NCBI GenBank assembly: GCA_028673005.1
Contig: CM054116.1
Span: 130,425,547 to 130,489,546 of the forward strand
Reading direction: 5' to 3'
DNA length: 64,000 bases
Source of the DNA: Tanypteryx hageni
Taxonomy: Eukaryota; Arthropoda; Insecta; Odonata; Petaluridae
The translations under genes were made by a program, and so were the position numbers. Of this stretch, positions 23,479-34,599 are shown one piece after another. Position 1 is the stretch's first letter, and every line of letters starts with the position of its first letter. Under the pieces are notes generated by a model. That model worked only from the letters and a program-made list of their open reading frames with translations. It searched no databases and had not been told where the DNA came from.

Positions 23479-24268
23479 CCCTCAGACTACTAAGGACTGT
23501 TTTTTAATGTATGAAGAGCATAATTATGTAAAAAACAAGGTATCTAACAATTTTTGAGAAATATCGAAAATTGTTTTAGGGTAACCGAGTTACCCCTCGA
23601 GGTATTATTCAGAACAGTATTCCTCATTGAAGAAAATAAAAAATTTCGGCTTAAAGAGCCTGCAATAGCATTAATATACTTGTTTGCCTTTTTATAAGCC
23701 TATAGTTATCTTCTAAATGTTGTACTTGCTACTATAGTTGAATGGCAGTTGTTAAATCTACAGAATTCTTATCATATGGAAACAACAGAAAAATAGTCAG
23801 TAGTAATTTATAATGTCTTACATTTACATATTATAATATATTTATTATGCAGGCAGAGTGGTAGCCAAACTAGTATAGTGTTTGCTGCTAACCCCTCAGT
23901 CAACGGTTTGAATTCGGCAGGGCTTTTTCATCTGCCCCCAGACCAACAAACCAACTCATAAATAGCCAATGAAATTTTCAATTAAAAACATCTGGTTTGT
24001 TAATGTATTAATATATTGTAATGTTTGTATTTGATGTATCAAGTAAATTGCAAAAATAAAATTAATTTCACAGAACAAAAAATATTTAGATTGTTTAAAT
24101 AAAAATAATTTTCAGTATGGGTAGTTGAAATGACTTTAAATTACTAACAAATTAAAGTAATAACCGATTTTGATGAAAAATGTTTATTTAAAATATAAAT
24201 TTTGTGGGTAAATTCAGTTACCCCCTCTTGATAGTACTGAGGTGCAAAATACCTTGGTAGTGTGAGGG
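23479..24268. mobile_element. piggyBac-type non-autonomous element, 790 bp
   Basis: The left end CCCTCAGACTACTAAGG and the right end, reverse complemented, CCCTCACACTACCAAGG are flanked by TTAA at 23475-23478 and 24269-24272. Subterminally, GGGTAACCGAGTTACCC near 23579 is a palindrome, and GTTACCCCCTC near 24220 echoes it. A tRNA-like SINE scrap lies inside. It has no transposase. It sits between two pieces of a decayed LINE, so it inserted after that LINE. Confidence 0.85.
23850..23945 (+). mobile_element. Degenerate tRNA-derived SINE-like sequence
   Basis: GGCAGAGTGGTAGCC resembles an RNA polymerase III box A. CGGTTTGAATTCGG, about 50 bases on, resembles a decayed box B (consensus GGTTCGANTCC). 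It is nested in the TTAA element. The identification rests on these two boxes only. Confidence 0.4.
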
Positions 24269-24272
24269 TTAA

Positions 24273-24900
24273 AGGAAACTTCCATCTCCTCTACCAAAAT
24301 CAATCCACCCACAACTACTCAACAAGAGCCCACAACAACATGCACACAATACAGCACCATCTCTCCCTATTTGAAAAGGGTCCATGCTACTGCAGCAAAC
24401 TGTATAATGCTCTCCCAAATAATGTAAGAACTTGACAATCTATAAATGAATTCAAAAAGGAAACCAAAATCTTTCTTGTGAATCACTCCTTTTATAATGC
24501 GAAAAGAATATTTTGAAACTGTCAAGATAATGTTTTCTTCTTGCTTTTAACCCAGATTCCATTTTATTGTGTTTTGTATTGTATTTCCTTTTATTAAAAT
24601 GTACTGTATGACAAAGTCCACTTGGGAAGGCTCCACTTTTTGGAAAGATTCCATTTAAAAGAAAAAGAAACTTGTAAATTTCCACTAACAATTTCAATAT
24701 AGACCGGTTTTGCCTGTTACAGCATCATCAGGTGAATCCAGTCGTATATTAACATTGTTAGTGGAAATTTACAAGTTTCTTTTTCTTTTAAATATTATAC
24801 CATGCTTTGCATGGTATGCATCCTTGTTTGTATCTTTTGACAAGCTCCATGTTACATTTTGTGGCCAATGGAAGTAATAAAAATGAATGAATGAATATAA
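24273..24900 (+). pseudogene. LINE C-terminus and 3' end remnant
   Basis: Pieces of reading frame give HLSLFEKGPCYCSKLYNALP and then a stop and INEFKKETKIFLVNHSFYN, the conserved end of CR1/Jockey-type reverse transcriptases (lyN-LP ... Fk ... L). The sequence ends near 24890 in a short (GAAT)n run, like the microsatellite tails of this class. The 3' region is interrupted by the hairpin element at 24655-24791. Confidence 0.65.
24655..24791. repeat. Perfect 38-bp-arm hairpin element
   Basis: 24655-24692 and 24754-24791 are exact reverse complements over 38 bases. They begin TTAAAAGAAAAAGAAACTTG and end at ACTAACAAT. The 61-base loop holds GACCGGTTTTGCC and CAGCATCATCAGG, motifs that recur in arthropod transposon ends. 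It looks like a miniature foldback element inserted in the LINE tail. Perfect arms suggest recent insertion or repair by gene conversion. Confidence 0.85.
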
Positions 24901-25079
24901 TTAAAAACATTAGACAAAACATTTGTTATCCTTCAAGAGCTAACATAGTTCAAGAAGAATTTTATATTTATTGATATTTATAATTAAGCATTACCTATAT
25001 AATTCTTATAACACTGTCTTGTAAGGGTTTTACATTCAGTTCTAAGTCTACAATAAGCTATATAATCTGTAGCAGAATG
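24901..25079. other. Non-coding spacer
   Basis: AT-rich; nothing was recognised. Confidence 0.4.
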
Positions 25080-25960
25080 GAATCTTTATAATTTATATGA
25101 TAAAATGTTTTAAATAACAACAATCTGAAATTCTGGAAAAAACTATTTAGGATATTTGGAATTACAATTATACTTTATAATGGGAGTATGAATGTTCACT
25201 ATTGATTGCACAGTATTAATAAAACTAGAAAAAGCCATATTTACATCAAGAGCATTTTTGAAAATCCCGGTTTATACAACTTAGGTAAAAATATACTTTA
25301 TCAAGATAACAGTTTTTTTAATCACAGTGCTGATGAATATAATCTAATTATGTAATATTACATTCACTATTTATACACAAACCCAATGGAGGATGATAAC
25401 CTTCCATTTTAAAGAGAGGATTAACAAGGTAAGTAGAGTCATCTGAGGAAAATACATGGTCTAGTAGTTTATCTTTGGAATTAGTGATTCTATTGACCTG
25501 GATGAGAGCAAGAAAAGAAAATGAGGAAAATTCCATGTTGCACTTAGGCTGAATTTGTTTTATTGTGAGGACAGACAGCATTTAGGAGGTTATAGTCACC
25601 AAAGAGAAACATGGGAGTAGCAAGAACTTCATCAATGGCGCATCAGTGCTCTTCATAGTCTGACAAAGCACAGGCTAGAGGCAGTAGCAACTGCAGCTAT
25701 TAAAGTTTTTGTTTTGCCATGACATAATACAACAAAGATGCTAAATGTTTTACCTGGTGACTTCTGCCATGTATGAATTAATGTCAATCTTAACAGCAAT
25801 GAAGGTACCACTGTAACTCAATTTATCACTAGTTAGTTGATCAAGATCCTTTCAGTAACTTTTAGGTCAGAATCACTTATGCCTTGATTCAAATTAGTGT
25901 TAGCGATTACAAATAGATCAAGATTTGAAGAGCAAACATTAATTTTTAATTCTGCAAGTT
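25080..25960 (-). pseudogene. LINE endonuclease and linker remnant, minus strand
   Basis: Read on the minus strand, decayed frames give DLFVIANTNLNQGISDSDL (the TETWLN region with Thr and Glu replaced), then MFLFGDYNL, then LLDHVFSSDD and MEGYHPPLGL. These are the successive blocks of a Jockey/CR1-type endonuclease. After stops, an endonuclease-RT linker like AFSSFINTVQSIVNIHTPII follows. No RT core follows. The 77-residue open piece (25348-25581) is only a fragment of it. Several stops and shifts make it non-functional. Confidence 0.65.
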
Positions 25961-25984
25961 TTGTTTTTAAATTTTTTTTATGAT

Positions 25985-27420
25985 ATCACTACCAAGTCTT
26001 TCTATCAAAAGCTCACATCATAAAAGCTTCCTGTGCTGTTGCTATTCTTGTCCTGATCTCTCCCATCTTGTGACATGATATTACCTAAATAAATAGAACA
26101 TTCCCCATACCAGCTTTTCCCCATTCACTGTTACATTAACCAGGGAATACCCACCTTTGTAAAATCTCATGAATTTTGTTTACTTCTTATTCATCTTCAT
26201 CCTGATTGCTTTCACCTTTTCATTTAAGGAACTAACTAGCATCTGCAGACCTTTTTCAGTATTACTCACCAATTCTTTTTCATTCACATATGTAACTGAT
26301 GTAACCAGGCTTCCTCCGGTTTTTACTTATTTCTCTACATCTTTCAATGCCTCCCTTATTATTTCTTTTAGCCGTATGTGAAATTAATCAATCAATCATT
26401 TATTTAACACAAACAGGTTTCTCCAAATTACATTTGTTATAATAGATATACAAGAAGCACATACGATCATGTCCTCAGTGGGATTCGAACCCTGGCATTG
26501 GGAGCTAGGCATGCTAACCACCCCTCTGCCAAGGCCGGCATTATTCTGTGATGTTGACATTTATTTGATTATACCTTCTTTCTTTATGAAAATTGAAATT
26601 GATGTAATGAAGTCCTTTGGCCCATGTCCCTTTTCATTTATCTTATGATATAATTTACAAAATCTCTGAAGAAGTTATGGCTACAATAATCCAAGAGGTT
26701 GATTAGCCAGAAATTCCATACAAACAAACAAAAGCTCTCTTTCCCCCTTTTCCTAACTACTTCAACATTTTCATGGAAAGTCATTAATATCCTCTTCTTT
26801 CTTCAACATCAAATCCTGAAGAGCCTTTTCAATCTCACTAATCAATATTAGCAGTCCAACACTGTCGCTGTCTACATCTTTCTCCCTCTATCTCAGTAGA
26901 TTCTGACTTCAAATCTTTAGCGTATAACTCCTCAATATACTATTTCCATCTATTCCTCACATCCTCAGGCTCAAATAACAGTTTTCCATTTTGTCTTTAA
27001 TTGTAGCCAGCATATTTCCTTTCTCGTTTCCTGTTCATTTCACTTTTCAATACCATAAGTCTGTTCTGCCTTGTCTCTGCATTTTTTCCATGTCCTCACA
27101 TTGTCCTTTACAGCACAACTCTCTTGCTTTAGTAATTTCTCTCTTTATCTTATTCTTGTACTCTATACATTCATCTTCCATATTCTGCATTAATTCGCTT
27201 CTACCTCCTCTTTTCCATTATTTATTAATCTCCTCTCTTAACCAGGGCTTCCCTATTTTCTTATGTTATTTTGTCTGTACTTTTATTTTTGCTTTCTATG
27301 ATACATTTTCATATTCCCTCAGTTGTCTTCAATCATTGTTTGCCTACCTGCATTTTCTAAAGCTAATCTAATAGCCTCCTAATAATCATTCCTCTTTATT
27401 TACTCATTTCAGTATTGGAT
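25985..27420 (-). pseudogene. Decayed RTE-type LINE (linker and reverse transcriptase)
   Basis: On the minus strand, degenerate frames recall the better-preserved element at 28207-31481. KIGKPWLREEIN matches its KKPWITAAM linker. ILISEIEKALQDLMLKKEED matches its SEVKRAIDDMKRRKD block. SLVTSVTYVNEKELVSNTEK followed by LQMLVSSLNEKVKAIRMKMN matches the motif C region, where the usual YADD has become YVNE. The C-terminal domain is truncated near 25990. A tRNA-derived SINE interrupts it at 26382-26538. Divergence suggests a different or much older subfamily than the neighbour at 28-31 kb. Confidence 0.62.
26382..26538 (-). mobile_element. tRNA-derived SINE
   Basis: Read on the minus strand, GGCAGAGGGGTGGTTAGC is a good RNA polymerase III box A, and GGGTTCGAATCCC, about 40 bases on, is a perfect box B. 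The body continues for about 100 bases to a tail of AAATAAATGATTGATTGATT. This head-body-simple-repeat order is that of a tRNA-derived SINE. It lies inside the decayed RTE and is therefore younger. Confidence 0.72.
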
Positions 27421-27671
27421 TCACCTTGACTATTTATTTATACATATAATATATATATATACATATAAATTTTCTCTATGAAAAATACATTTCAGTGTAT
27501 GTAATTATATTTTAAGTAGAGAAAAACAATTCTTGAAAAAATGTGAATTACTAATTACAAAAATGAAATATAAATCACATTCAAACAACATATAGCAGGT
27601 ATAATAACCACATGAAGGTTAATAAAAGTTATGAATGCCTTCTCTTGAACTTATCTTAAGAAAAATTGTCA

Positions 27672-28172
27672 ATGTGCCAAGTGCGACTACCCCTACCTAT
27701 TCTATTGTCGTTCTAGTGATCTCCTTGGTATTATCACATTTCTTCATAGTTGCCTTATATTGTTTGTAATCTTGCATTTTTTAAATAATTCCCAGGTCAT
27801 ATTACGAGCATTTCGAGGAAAAGGCATCATGTGTTTTTTTTCTAGTAACATTAAACATTATTAAAGCATGAAGTGTTCCTCAATGTTAATTGCTACCACT
27901 AGATACGTGTATGTCACAATTTTTTTAACAAATAAAATTTCTATAGCAGTTTCATATTTTTCATTAGATAAGTGATATGTATTCCTAAAAATGTAAGCTG
28001 CCTTAAGATTTCTAAGTTATAGTGAGAGAAAGAGGACATATGCGTCCTACCATCTCAATGAGATGATGAAGATATTCTTATTTTTTCGGGCGATTATTTC
28101 ATATATATTCTTAACTACTTGAGCATAAAAACTGCTTTGGCAATTTAAGGGTAGTTGCACTTGGCACATACC
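27672..28172. mobile_element. Small TIR element, about 500 bp
   Basis: TGTGCCAAGTGCGACTACCC at the left pairs with GGGTAGTTGCACTTGGCACA at the right, with one mismatch over 20 bases. There is no coding content. Inside, at 28044-28070, is CCTACCATCTCAATGAGATG, a short palindrome repeated at 31569 beyond the LINE. A further outer inverted similarity (27622-27670 and 32086-32131, sharing AATGCCTTCTCTTGAACTTA) suggests a larger composite element interrupted by the LINE. Confidence 0.6.
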
Positions 28173-28206
28173 AGGGGCTCCAAAAAAAATGTTTTTCATG
28201 TAAAAT

Positions 28207-31200
28207 CATCATCATCATCATCATGCTTCTGTCCGAAGACAGGTTTTAACTGAATCGCTGCCTCCATTTCTCTCTCTCTCCCTAGAAGCCTCTTTTATAT
28301 CTCTATAAGTATTATATCCCTGCTTTATATTATCTAATATTCCTATTCTTTTTCTCCCTCTTCCTCTTCTTCCACTAATTTTTCCTTCTAAGATCGTCCT
28401 TTGTAAACACTGTCTTCTCAATATGTGCCCTATCCAATTTGCTTTTCTTTTCCTGATTGTTTTTATTAGCATCCTTTCTTCTCCCACCATTTCTAATACT
28501 TCTTCGTTTCTCTTCCTCTCTGTCCATTTCACTTTCATCATCTTTCTCCATACCCACATCTCAAAACTTTCTATGTATTTTTCCTCCTTTCTCCTTACCG
28601 TCCACGTCTCTGCACCATAAAGAGCTATGCTCCATATGTAGCATTTTGCTAATTTCTTCCTTGTTTCTAAATTTATTTTCTTGCTTGTGAGAAGCTCCTT
28701 CTTCTCGTTAAATGCTGCTTTTGCCATTGCAATCCTACTTCTGATGTCCTGTGTACTACTTCCATCCTACGCTAAAATACTGCTGAGATATTTGAAACTA
28801 CTTACTTGTTCCAATTTTTGGCCATTTACCATTATATTTAATGTTCCTTTGAAACCACCATGACTTTCGTTTTTTCTGTATTGATCTTCATTCCATATTG
28901 TTGGCCAACCTCAACTAGTCTGTCTGTCATCCTCTGAAGCTCTTTCTCGCCTTCTGCTATTAAGCCCTGATCATCTGCGTATTTAATGGTGGTAATACTT
29001 TCACCTCCTATCTTAAATCCTTTCTCTTTCATCAACGCTTCTTCTGTTATTGTTTCTGCATAAATATTAAATATTGCTGGTGAAATAGGACAACCCTGCC
29101 TCACTCCCCTCCCTATTGAAGTACTTTCTGTTTCTTCTCCTTCAACCCTGACTCTAATCTTTTGATCAAAGTAAAGGTTTTTAAGCAGTCTTTTATCTTT
29201 CCAATCTATTCCTATTCCTAATCTACAAAACAAAAATACATATCTTTATTGACTTCTAGCGCTCTTTCTATCATGATCCTCATACATCCTATAGCATCTC
29301 TAGTCCCCCTTCCTCTTCTAAAACCAAACTGATTATCTTGCAGCTCCTTTTCTATTTTACATTCAATTCTTTTGGTTATTATTCTGGTTAGAACTTCAGC
29401 TGTATGAGAAATTAAACTAATAGTTCTGTAATCCTTACAACATTTTGCATTGTTCTTTTTCTCCAGTGGTACCATCACAACATCTAAAAAATCTTCAGGC
29501 CATATGCCAGTATCATATACTTGGTTAAAAAATTTTGTGAGTTGCTTAACTGCTTTAGACCCCAAAACCTTAAGAACGTCCACGGGTATATCATCACTCC
29601 CAACATCCTTTCTTCTTTTCATGTCATCAATTGCTCTTTTAACTTCAGACTCGAGAATACTTGGTCCTAGCTGATCTTCTTCCACATCCTCTTTTTCATT
29701 TAATTCAATATTTCTTGGCTTTCCTTCTTTGTCATACAGAACCTCAATGTATTCTTTCCAGACATTCTTTACATTGTCTGGCTCCAATACTATTTTACCA
29801 CTTTTGTTCATGATTCCTTTACGTCCTATCTTTCTTGCTTTTTTCTTGAATAGTTCCCTTGCTTTGCTATACATGAGGTCTGTTCTACAAATTCTTTCAC
29901 ATTCGACAATCTCCTCGCATTTCTCATTTATCCACTGTTCTCTGGCTTTATCTGTTTCCCTTCTTAAAGCATTATTTAACTCCTTGTACTTTCTTTGGCC
30001 TTCTTCAGTGTTTATGTTCTTCCACTTTCTCCGCTCTTCCATTTTTTGCAGCATGGCTGCTGTGATCCAGGGTTTTTTGTTTCTTTCACCCGTTATCTTT
30101 CCTACCTTCTTTTCCATTACATCTTTAATGTTGCTATGGATGTACCTCCACTCCTCATCTACATTCTTCCTATTTTCTTCATCTCTCTCCCCCAACCTTT
30201 CCTCCAGCTCAGTCATAATAGCCTCCTTGTTTTTAAGGAGTTCCTCTAAGTTCCATTTCTTGTTAACTCTTATGTTTCTCTTAACGCTCTTCAGTCTACA
30301 TTGTATACTTGCCACCAAAAGGTTGTGGTCAGAATCGATATCTGCCCCTGGTAGTGTTTTCACATTTTTAATGCTATTTCTAAATCTTTCATTGACTAGT
30401 ATGTAATCTATCTGGTATCGTCTCTGGTCTCCTGGGCTTCTCCATGTGTAAAGTCTCCGCTGGTGATGCTTAAACCATGTATTAGTTACAATTAATCTAT
30501 TTCTATGGCAGAATTCCACAAGTTTATCCCCTCTTTCATTTCTCTTCCCTAGTCCATATTTTCCCACTATGTTATCTTCCTGTCCCTCTCCGACTACACT
30601 GTTCCAATCTCCCATTACTATGGTGGTGATCCTTCCTTTTCCCTCCTCCTCCAATATCTCCATAATCTGTTCATAGATTTCATCTACTTCGTCGTCGCCA
30701 GCATTAGTCGTTGGCATATACACTTGAATTATAAGCATTTCCACTGGCTCCATCTGAAGTTTTACGGCTATTAATCTATCATTAACTGTCACTACCTTGC
30801 TAATTCTTTCAGCTATCTCTTTTCTCATTATAATCCCCACTCCCCTTTTTCTCCCCTCCCGAGTAAATAATCTTAAATTCGTCTGAATTTATCTCGCCTT
30901 CTCCTTCCCACCGAACTTCACTAAGACCTACTATACCTACATTATTCCTTCTCATTTCCCTTTTTAAGTTCTCTAGTTTACCCCCTGAATTCATAGTCCT
31001 AACATTCCATGTGCCTATTCTTAATTTCTCACCACTTGCTTTCCTATTAATGTTAAATTTCCTCTGGGCATCCCCTAGGGTAGTCCCCACCCGGAGATCT
31101 GATTGGGGGACTATTTTACCTCCGGAATATTTTACCCCAGAAAGATCCATAGAGGTATTTTCAGCTTTTCAGCCTATCATGGGAAATATAATGAGGTAGT

Positions 31201-31481
31201 TTCCCCTTGCTTTCCTCATCGCAGTTTCACAGAGTGATTACCCATCTGTAGCTGTTCAGATCCACATGATCACCACCTACAGAGGTACTGTGCAAGCTGC
31301 TGCCCTTGCACAGGGGGATGTAAAACCCCCAAGACTGCTTCTTAGTCTGACTCTTCCCCTCAGACCTTTCCGGCTTGGATGGTCCTACCAGGAGAATTAT
31401 CTCCCACCGGCATAGCTCTTTGGTTCGTAAGAGTACACAAACCCTCCCACCTCTGTAAGGTTATGCAGTCCTTAGGGAGGG
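28207..31481 (-). mobile_element. RTE-type LINE with 11-bp target duplication
   Basis: The insertion is bounded by the direct repeat TCATGTAAAAT (28196-28206 and 31482-31492). On the minus strand the element starts near 31481 with a 5' leader containing a GGTGGGAGATAATTCTCCTGG segment. It then has endonuclease, reverse transcriptase and C-terminal regions and ends in a (TGA)n tail at 28207-28222, the simple-repeat tail expected of RTE-like elements. It is close to full length, but the coding frame is broken at several points. Confidence 0.85.
28221..31150 (-). pseudogene. RTE-type endonuclease-reverse transcriptase polyprotein, broken
   Basis: Piece 1 (31150-30809) has LRIGTWNVRTMNSGGKLENL, the start of the CFDP2-like endonuclease. 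After a frameshift near 30840 in a G/A-rich run, piece 2 (30840-29218) carries VMGDWNSVVGEG, RRYQIDYILVN and SDHNLLV (catalytic endonuclease blocks), the linker KKPWITAAM, and RT blocks VMVPLEKKNNAKCCKDYRTI and DNQFGFRRGRGTRDAIGCM. It stops right after MYFCFVD. The following codons of motif A (YxxAFD and the helix) are deleted, and the frame changes to piece 3 (29233-28838) with GVRQGCPISPAIFNIYAE and IKYADDQGLIAEG. Another shift near 28845 and a TAG near 28770 precede piece 4 (28727-28221), the C-terminal region with AETWTVRRKE and ANWIGHILRRQC. The element cannot be active. Confidence 0.88.
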
Positions 31482-31492
31482 TCATGTAAAAT

Positions 31493-32139
31493 ATCAAACT
31501 TTAAATTGTCAATTTAAAATTAATGAAGAAAAATTCACTTTTTGTACTGGGATACTTTGTTTTCACTGCATCCTACCATCTCAATGAGATGGTAAGAATT
31601 TATTGAGTATGATAGATTTTCATTTTCTGTCATATAATACACAACAGAATGATTTATTCTTTAAAAAATATTATAGAACAAATTATGGCGCTAATTCCCC
31701 AATCAATAGGTTGATGCAGACTGAATAAATATATCTCTTTGGATATTTTTAACTGTACATATAGAGATGTTAAGTGGTTATTTGATTAATTATGTATTTA
31801 AATTAATTCAGAATGTTGATTACTGTTTTGTAAGCATATAATTAAGGTATGCATGTATTTCATTTTAATGTAATATCTATCTTATTATATTTTATTTTGT
31901 ATGTGCTATTTAAACGTTTTGTATATTCTTGTGAATGGTTACATCACTTTACGATTAAATAAATAAAAAACTTTTAGTGAATCATGCATTAAAGAATTTT
32001 ACTAAAAATTAATATTAATCTTGGGGGTCCAAACAGAAAACGGCATCAGCCCCCTACTTATTGAAGGCCTTCACTGCTAATGATTGATAATTTTACTTAA
32101 GTTCAAGAGAAGGCATTAATAACTTTTAGCTATATTTAT
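31493..32139. other. Non-coding, right part of the interrupted TIR element
   Basis: CCTACCATCTCAATGAGATGG at 31570 repeats the palindrome seen at 28046. The inverted partner of 27622-27670 lies at 32086-32131. No ORF. Confidence 0.45.
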
Positions 32140-33865
32140 GTCCTTTGATCTGCACTGTGCTAATCATGAGCCTACTAGACTAAAATCTTGTCTGGATAAT
32201 GTTATAACCTACTTTCCAAAAGAATTATATAAATTTGAAGTAATATACTAATGTCTATCTAACCATTCAGCATTAGAATTCCATGTTAAAACTACAGCCA
32301 GTAATAGTAGATTGAGCAATTCCCACTCCATTCTCATGAGGCCTATCACTTCTGTAGGAATAAACAATTTCAAATTCTTGCTAAGGTCAACTGATACAGT
32401 TTGCTTACTATCAAAGAGGGAAATCAATCTTTTTTGAAGTATTTATTAGTATGTTTGAACACTTTCCCTAAGAAATTAATGAATCAAACTTATAATAAGA
32501 AATTTAAAAATAAATTGTTCACTCCTGAGTTATTTAACCTTTGAAAGGAGTTGATCAGTTCACATAAAAGTTATAAGATTAATGAATCAGATAAAATTGT
32601 TTGCAATAAAATTAGACAAAAATACAACAAAATAAAACTTACTAAAAATAAATTATTTCATTCATGTCTGTGAATGAGTGCAAAGCAGCTTGGATGGTGA
32701 TTAAAGGAGAAGTGGGTCCTGATTATACTACATCTGTAATGCCTTTCACTCTCGGTGATCTAAACAAATGTTATAAATTCTGTAGAAAATATCATTTCCA
32801 ATATTAGAAGCCCACTATAAAAGACATGACATGCTCCAGAACTGCAGAGCCATTTTCAATTGGAAAAATTATCAACAATTTTAAAGTTCCAAGTGCAGAT
32901 ATTTATGGTTTGTCCAATTATCTAATCAAAGAGGTCAATGAAATATCTCTGAGCCCCTAGCAATAATATTCAATTCTTGTTTACAATCTGGCACTTTCCC
33001 CAGTGCCCTTAAATATGCTTAAACTGTGCCCGTCTACAAAAAAGGGGATAAGGAGTTACCCTGTAACTATCATCCAGTCTCCATTGTCCCTATCACAGGC
33101 AACGTTTTTGAAACCACAATTAAAAATCAATTATATATATGTACATTTTAAAAGTAATAACATCTTTACACCTTCCCAATTTGGCTTTCATATGGGTAAA
33201 TCAACAGCTTTAGCTGTTGACCATGTTATCAATAAAATTCTAAACGTTTTCAAAGAGAAATGCTCCAGTGCCCCAACTGCATGTGACCTTTCCAAAGCCT
33301 TCGACTGTGTCTTCCACTCGACCCTACTACAAAAACTCGTATACTATGGGATTCAAAATTTGGAGTTAGTGCAAGCTGTTTCCTTCTTATACGATTGATG
33401 CAGACGACCAACCTGCACACTGCAATTTTTGTGTACTATGCTTACATTTACTGCCATAATAAATATGGCATTACGGTCTGGAATCGCTCCCACCATTCTC
33501 TTCGGATATACAAGATGCAGAAGTGGGCGGTGAGAATTCTAGCCAAGGCTAAATAGCGTGATAGTTGTTGTAACTTGTATACAAACTTTCCATTTCTGTT
33601 CTCTGTTTATATATGTTTTACTTTATTCTATATATAAAAATAATATTAACTTTCACAATTAAAATCCAATACCGATGTCCATGACAACCATGGCCCCAAA
33701 TAAGATGGATGTCATCTATTACTAAAAATGTGCGTTAAGTACAGCACATACTGGATTAGTATTTTATAATACGCTATCTGCTACTCATAAAAAAAGGAGG
33801 CCAATAAAGAACTTCCAACAGAAACTCGGAGAGTACCTCATAAAAGATTAGAATAAAACTATTCC
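32140..33865 (+). pseudogene. LINE remnant (CR1/Jockey-type), endonuclease end to RT C-terminus
   Basis: The ordered fragments are NEPTRLKSCLDNVITYFPKE (endonuclease/linker boundary), IIFNSCLQSGTFPSALKYA, VPVYKKGDKELPCNYHPVSI with VPITGNVFE, then the open piece at 33003-33398 with TPSQFGFHMGKSTALAVDHV and the motif A block ACDLSKAFDCVFHSTLL. Motif B and motif C (YADD) are missing. The text jumps to YYAYIYCHNKYGITVWNRS and MQKWAVRILAKAK (RT thumb/C-terminal region) and ends with TGLVFYNTLSATHKKRRPI. The catalytic core is deleted and stops are frequent, so it is a dead copy. Confidence 0.75.
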
Positions 33866-34599
33866 GTTGAAGAATTTACCAGCAACTGAATCTCACCGAC
33901 ATAAGCCAAATCACCATTTGTTACATATGAATGTATTGTGAATGCTTTCCTACGTCTGATTTATTTTCACTAGATATAACATATTTCTGTAAACAAATCG
34001 CTTGGACGAATATCACGAATATAAATATGTAATGTTAATACTAATTCATTTAGTATGAGATCCTGGCGCAAGAGGGTGACAGTGGTCGAATCACCTGAAT
34101 TTACATTTAGTTCAAATTTTAGATGCAAGAAAGCGGATCATAACTAAACGTAAGATTTTTGGGTCTTAGTAATTCTAATTTCTCAAGACAGATGGCTATT
34201 ACAGACAATATCGTATAATTATTGTAAGTAATTATAGCAATGGATTACATAATTACATAATCTTCCTAATAGAATTACTGCTGTCATCGTAAGGTTTAGT
34301 AATAATTTCATTAGAAAATTAATTCTTACACATTTTAAAATTTTTTATAAATAAATTCCCTATCCCTTGAGTTGTATAAATTAACAATAATAAAATAATT
34401 CGATCCGTGGAGCTTTATCCAATAAAAATAAAAATTATAATGGAGAAAATTTAGTGCTGCATCAGTTTTTTCGGAAAACCCTGAAAATTTTAGGAAATAA
34501 GTAAAATAGGTGTTAGTAAAATAATCAACTTAAAGCGTGATTAAGGAATCTATGTATCAAATGTATTTTTAACCATCTACCTATAGCAGTTATTCTGCA
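33866..34599. other. Non-coding, AT-rich
   Basis: No gene or repeat boundary was recognised in this 0.7-kb spacer before the satellite-like array. Confidence 0.45.

Noticed and set aside
26991..27371. 126-codon Ser/Phe-rich plus-strand ORF resembling a membrane protein
   Set aside because: Its complement reads as decayed RTE linker sequence; the hydrophobic look comes from translating antisense of Lys/Glu-rich codons.
29729..30406. 225-codon plus-strand ORF
   Set aside because: Antisense to the endonuclease-RT linker of the minus-strand RTE element.
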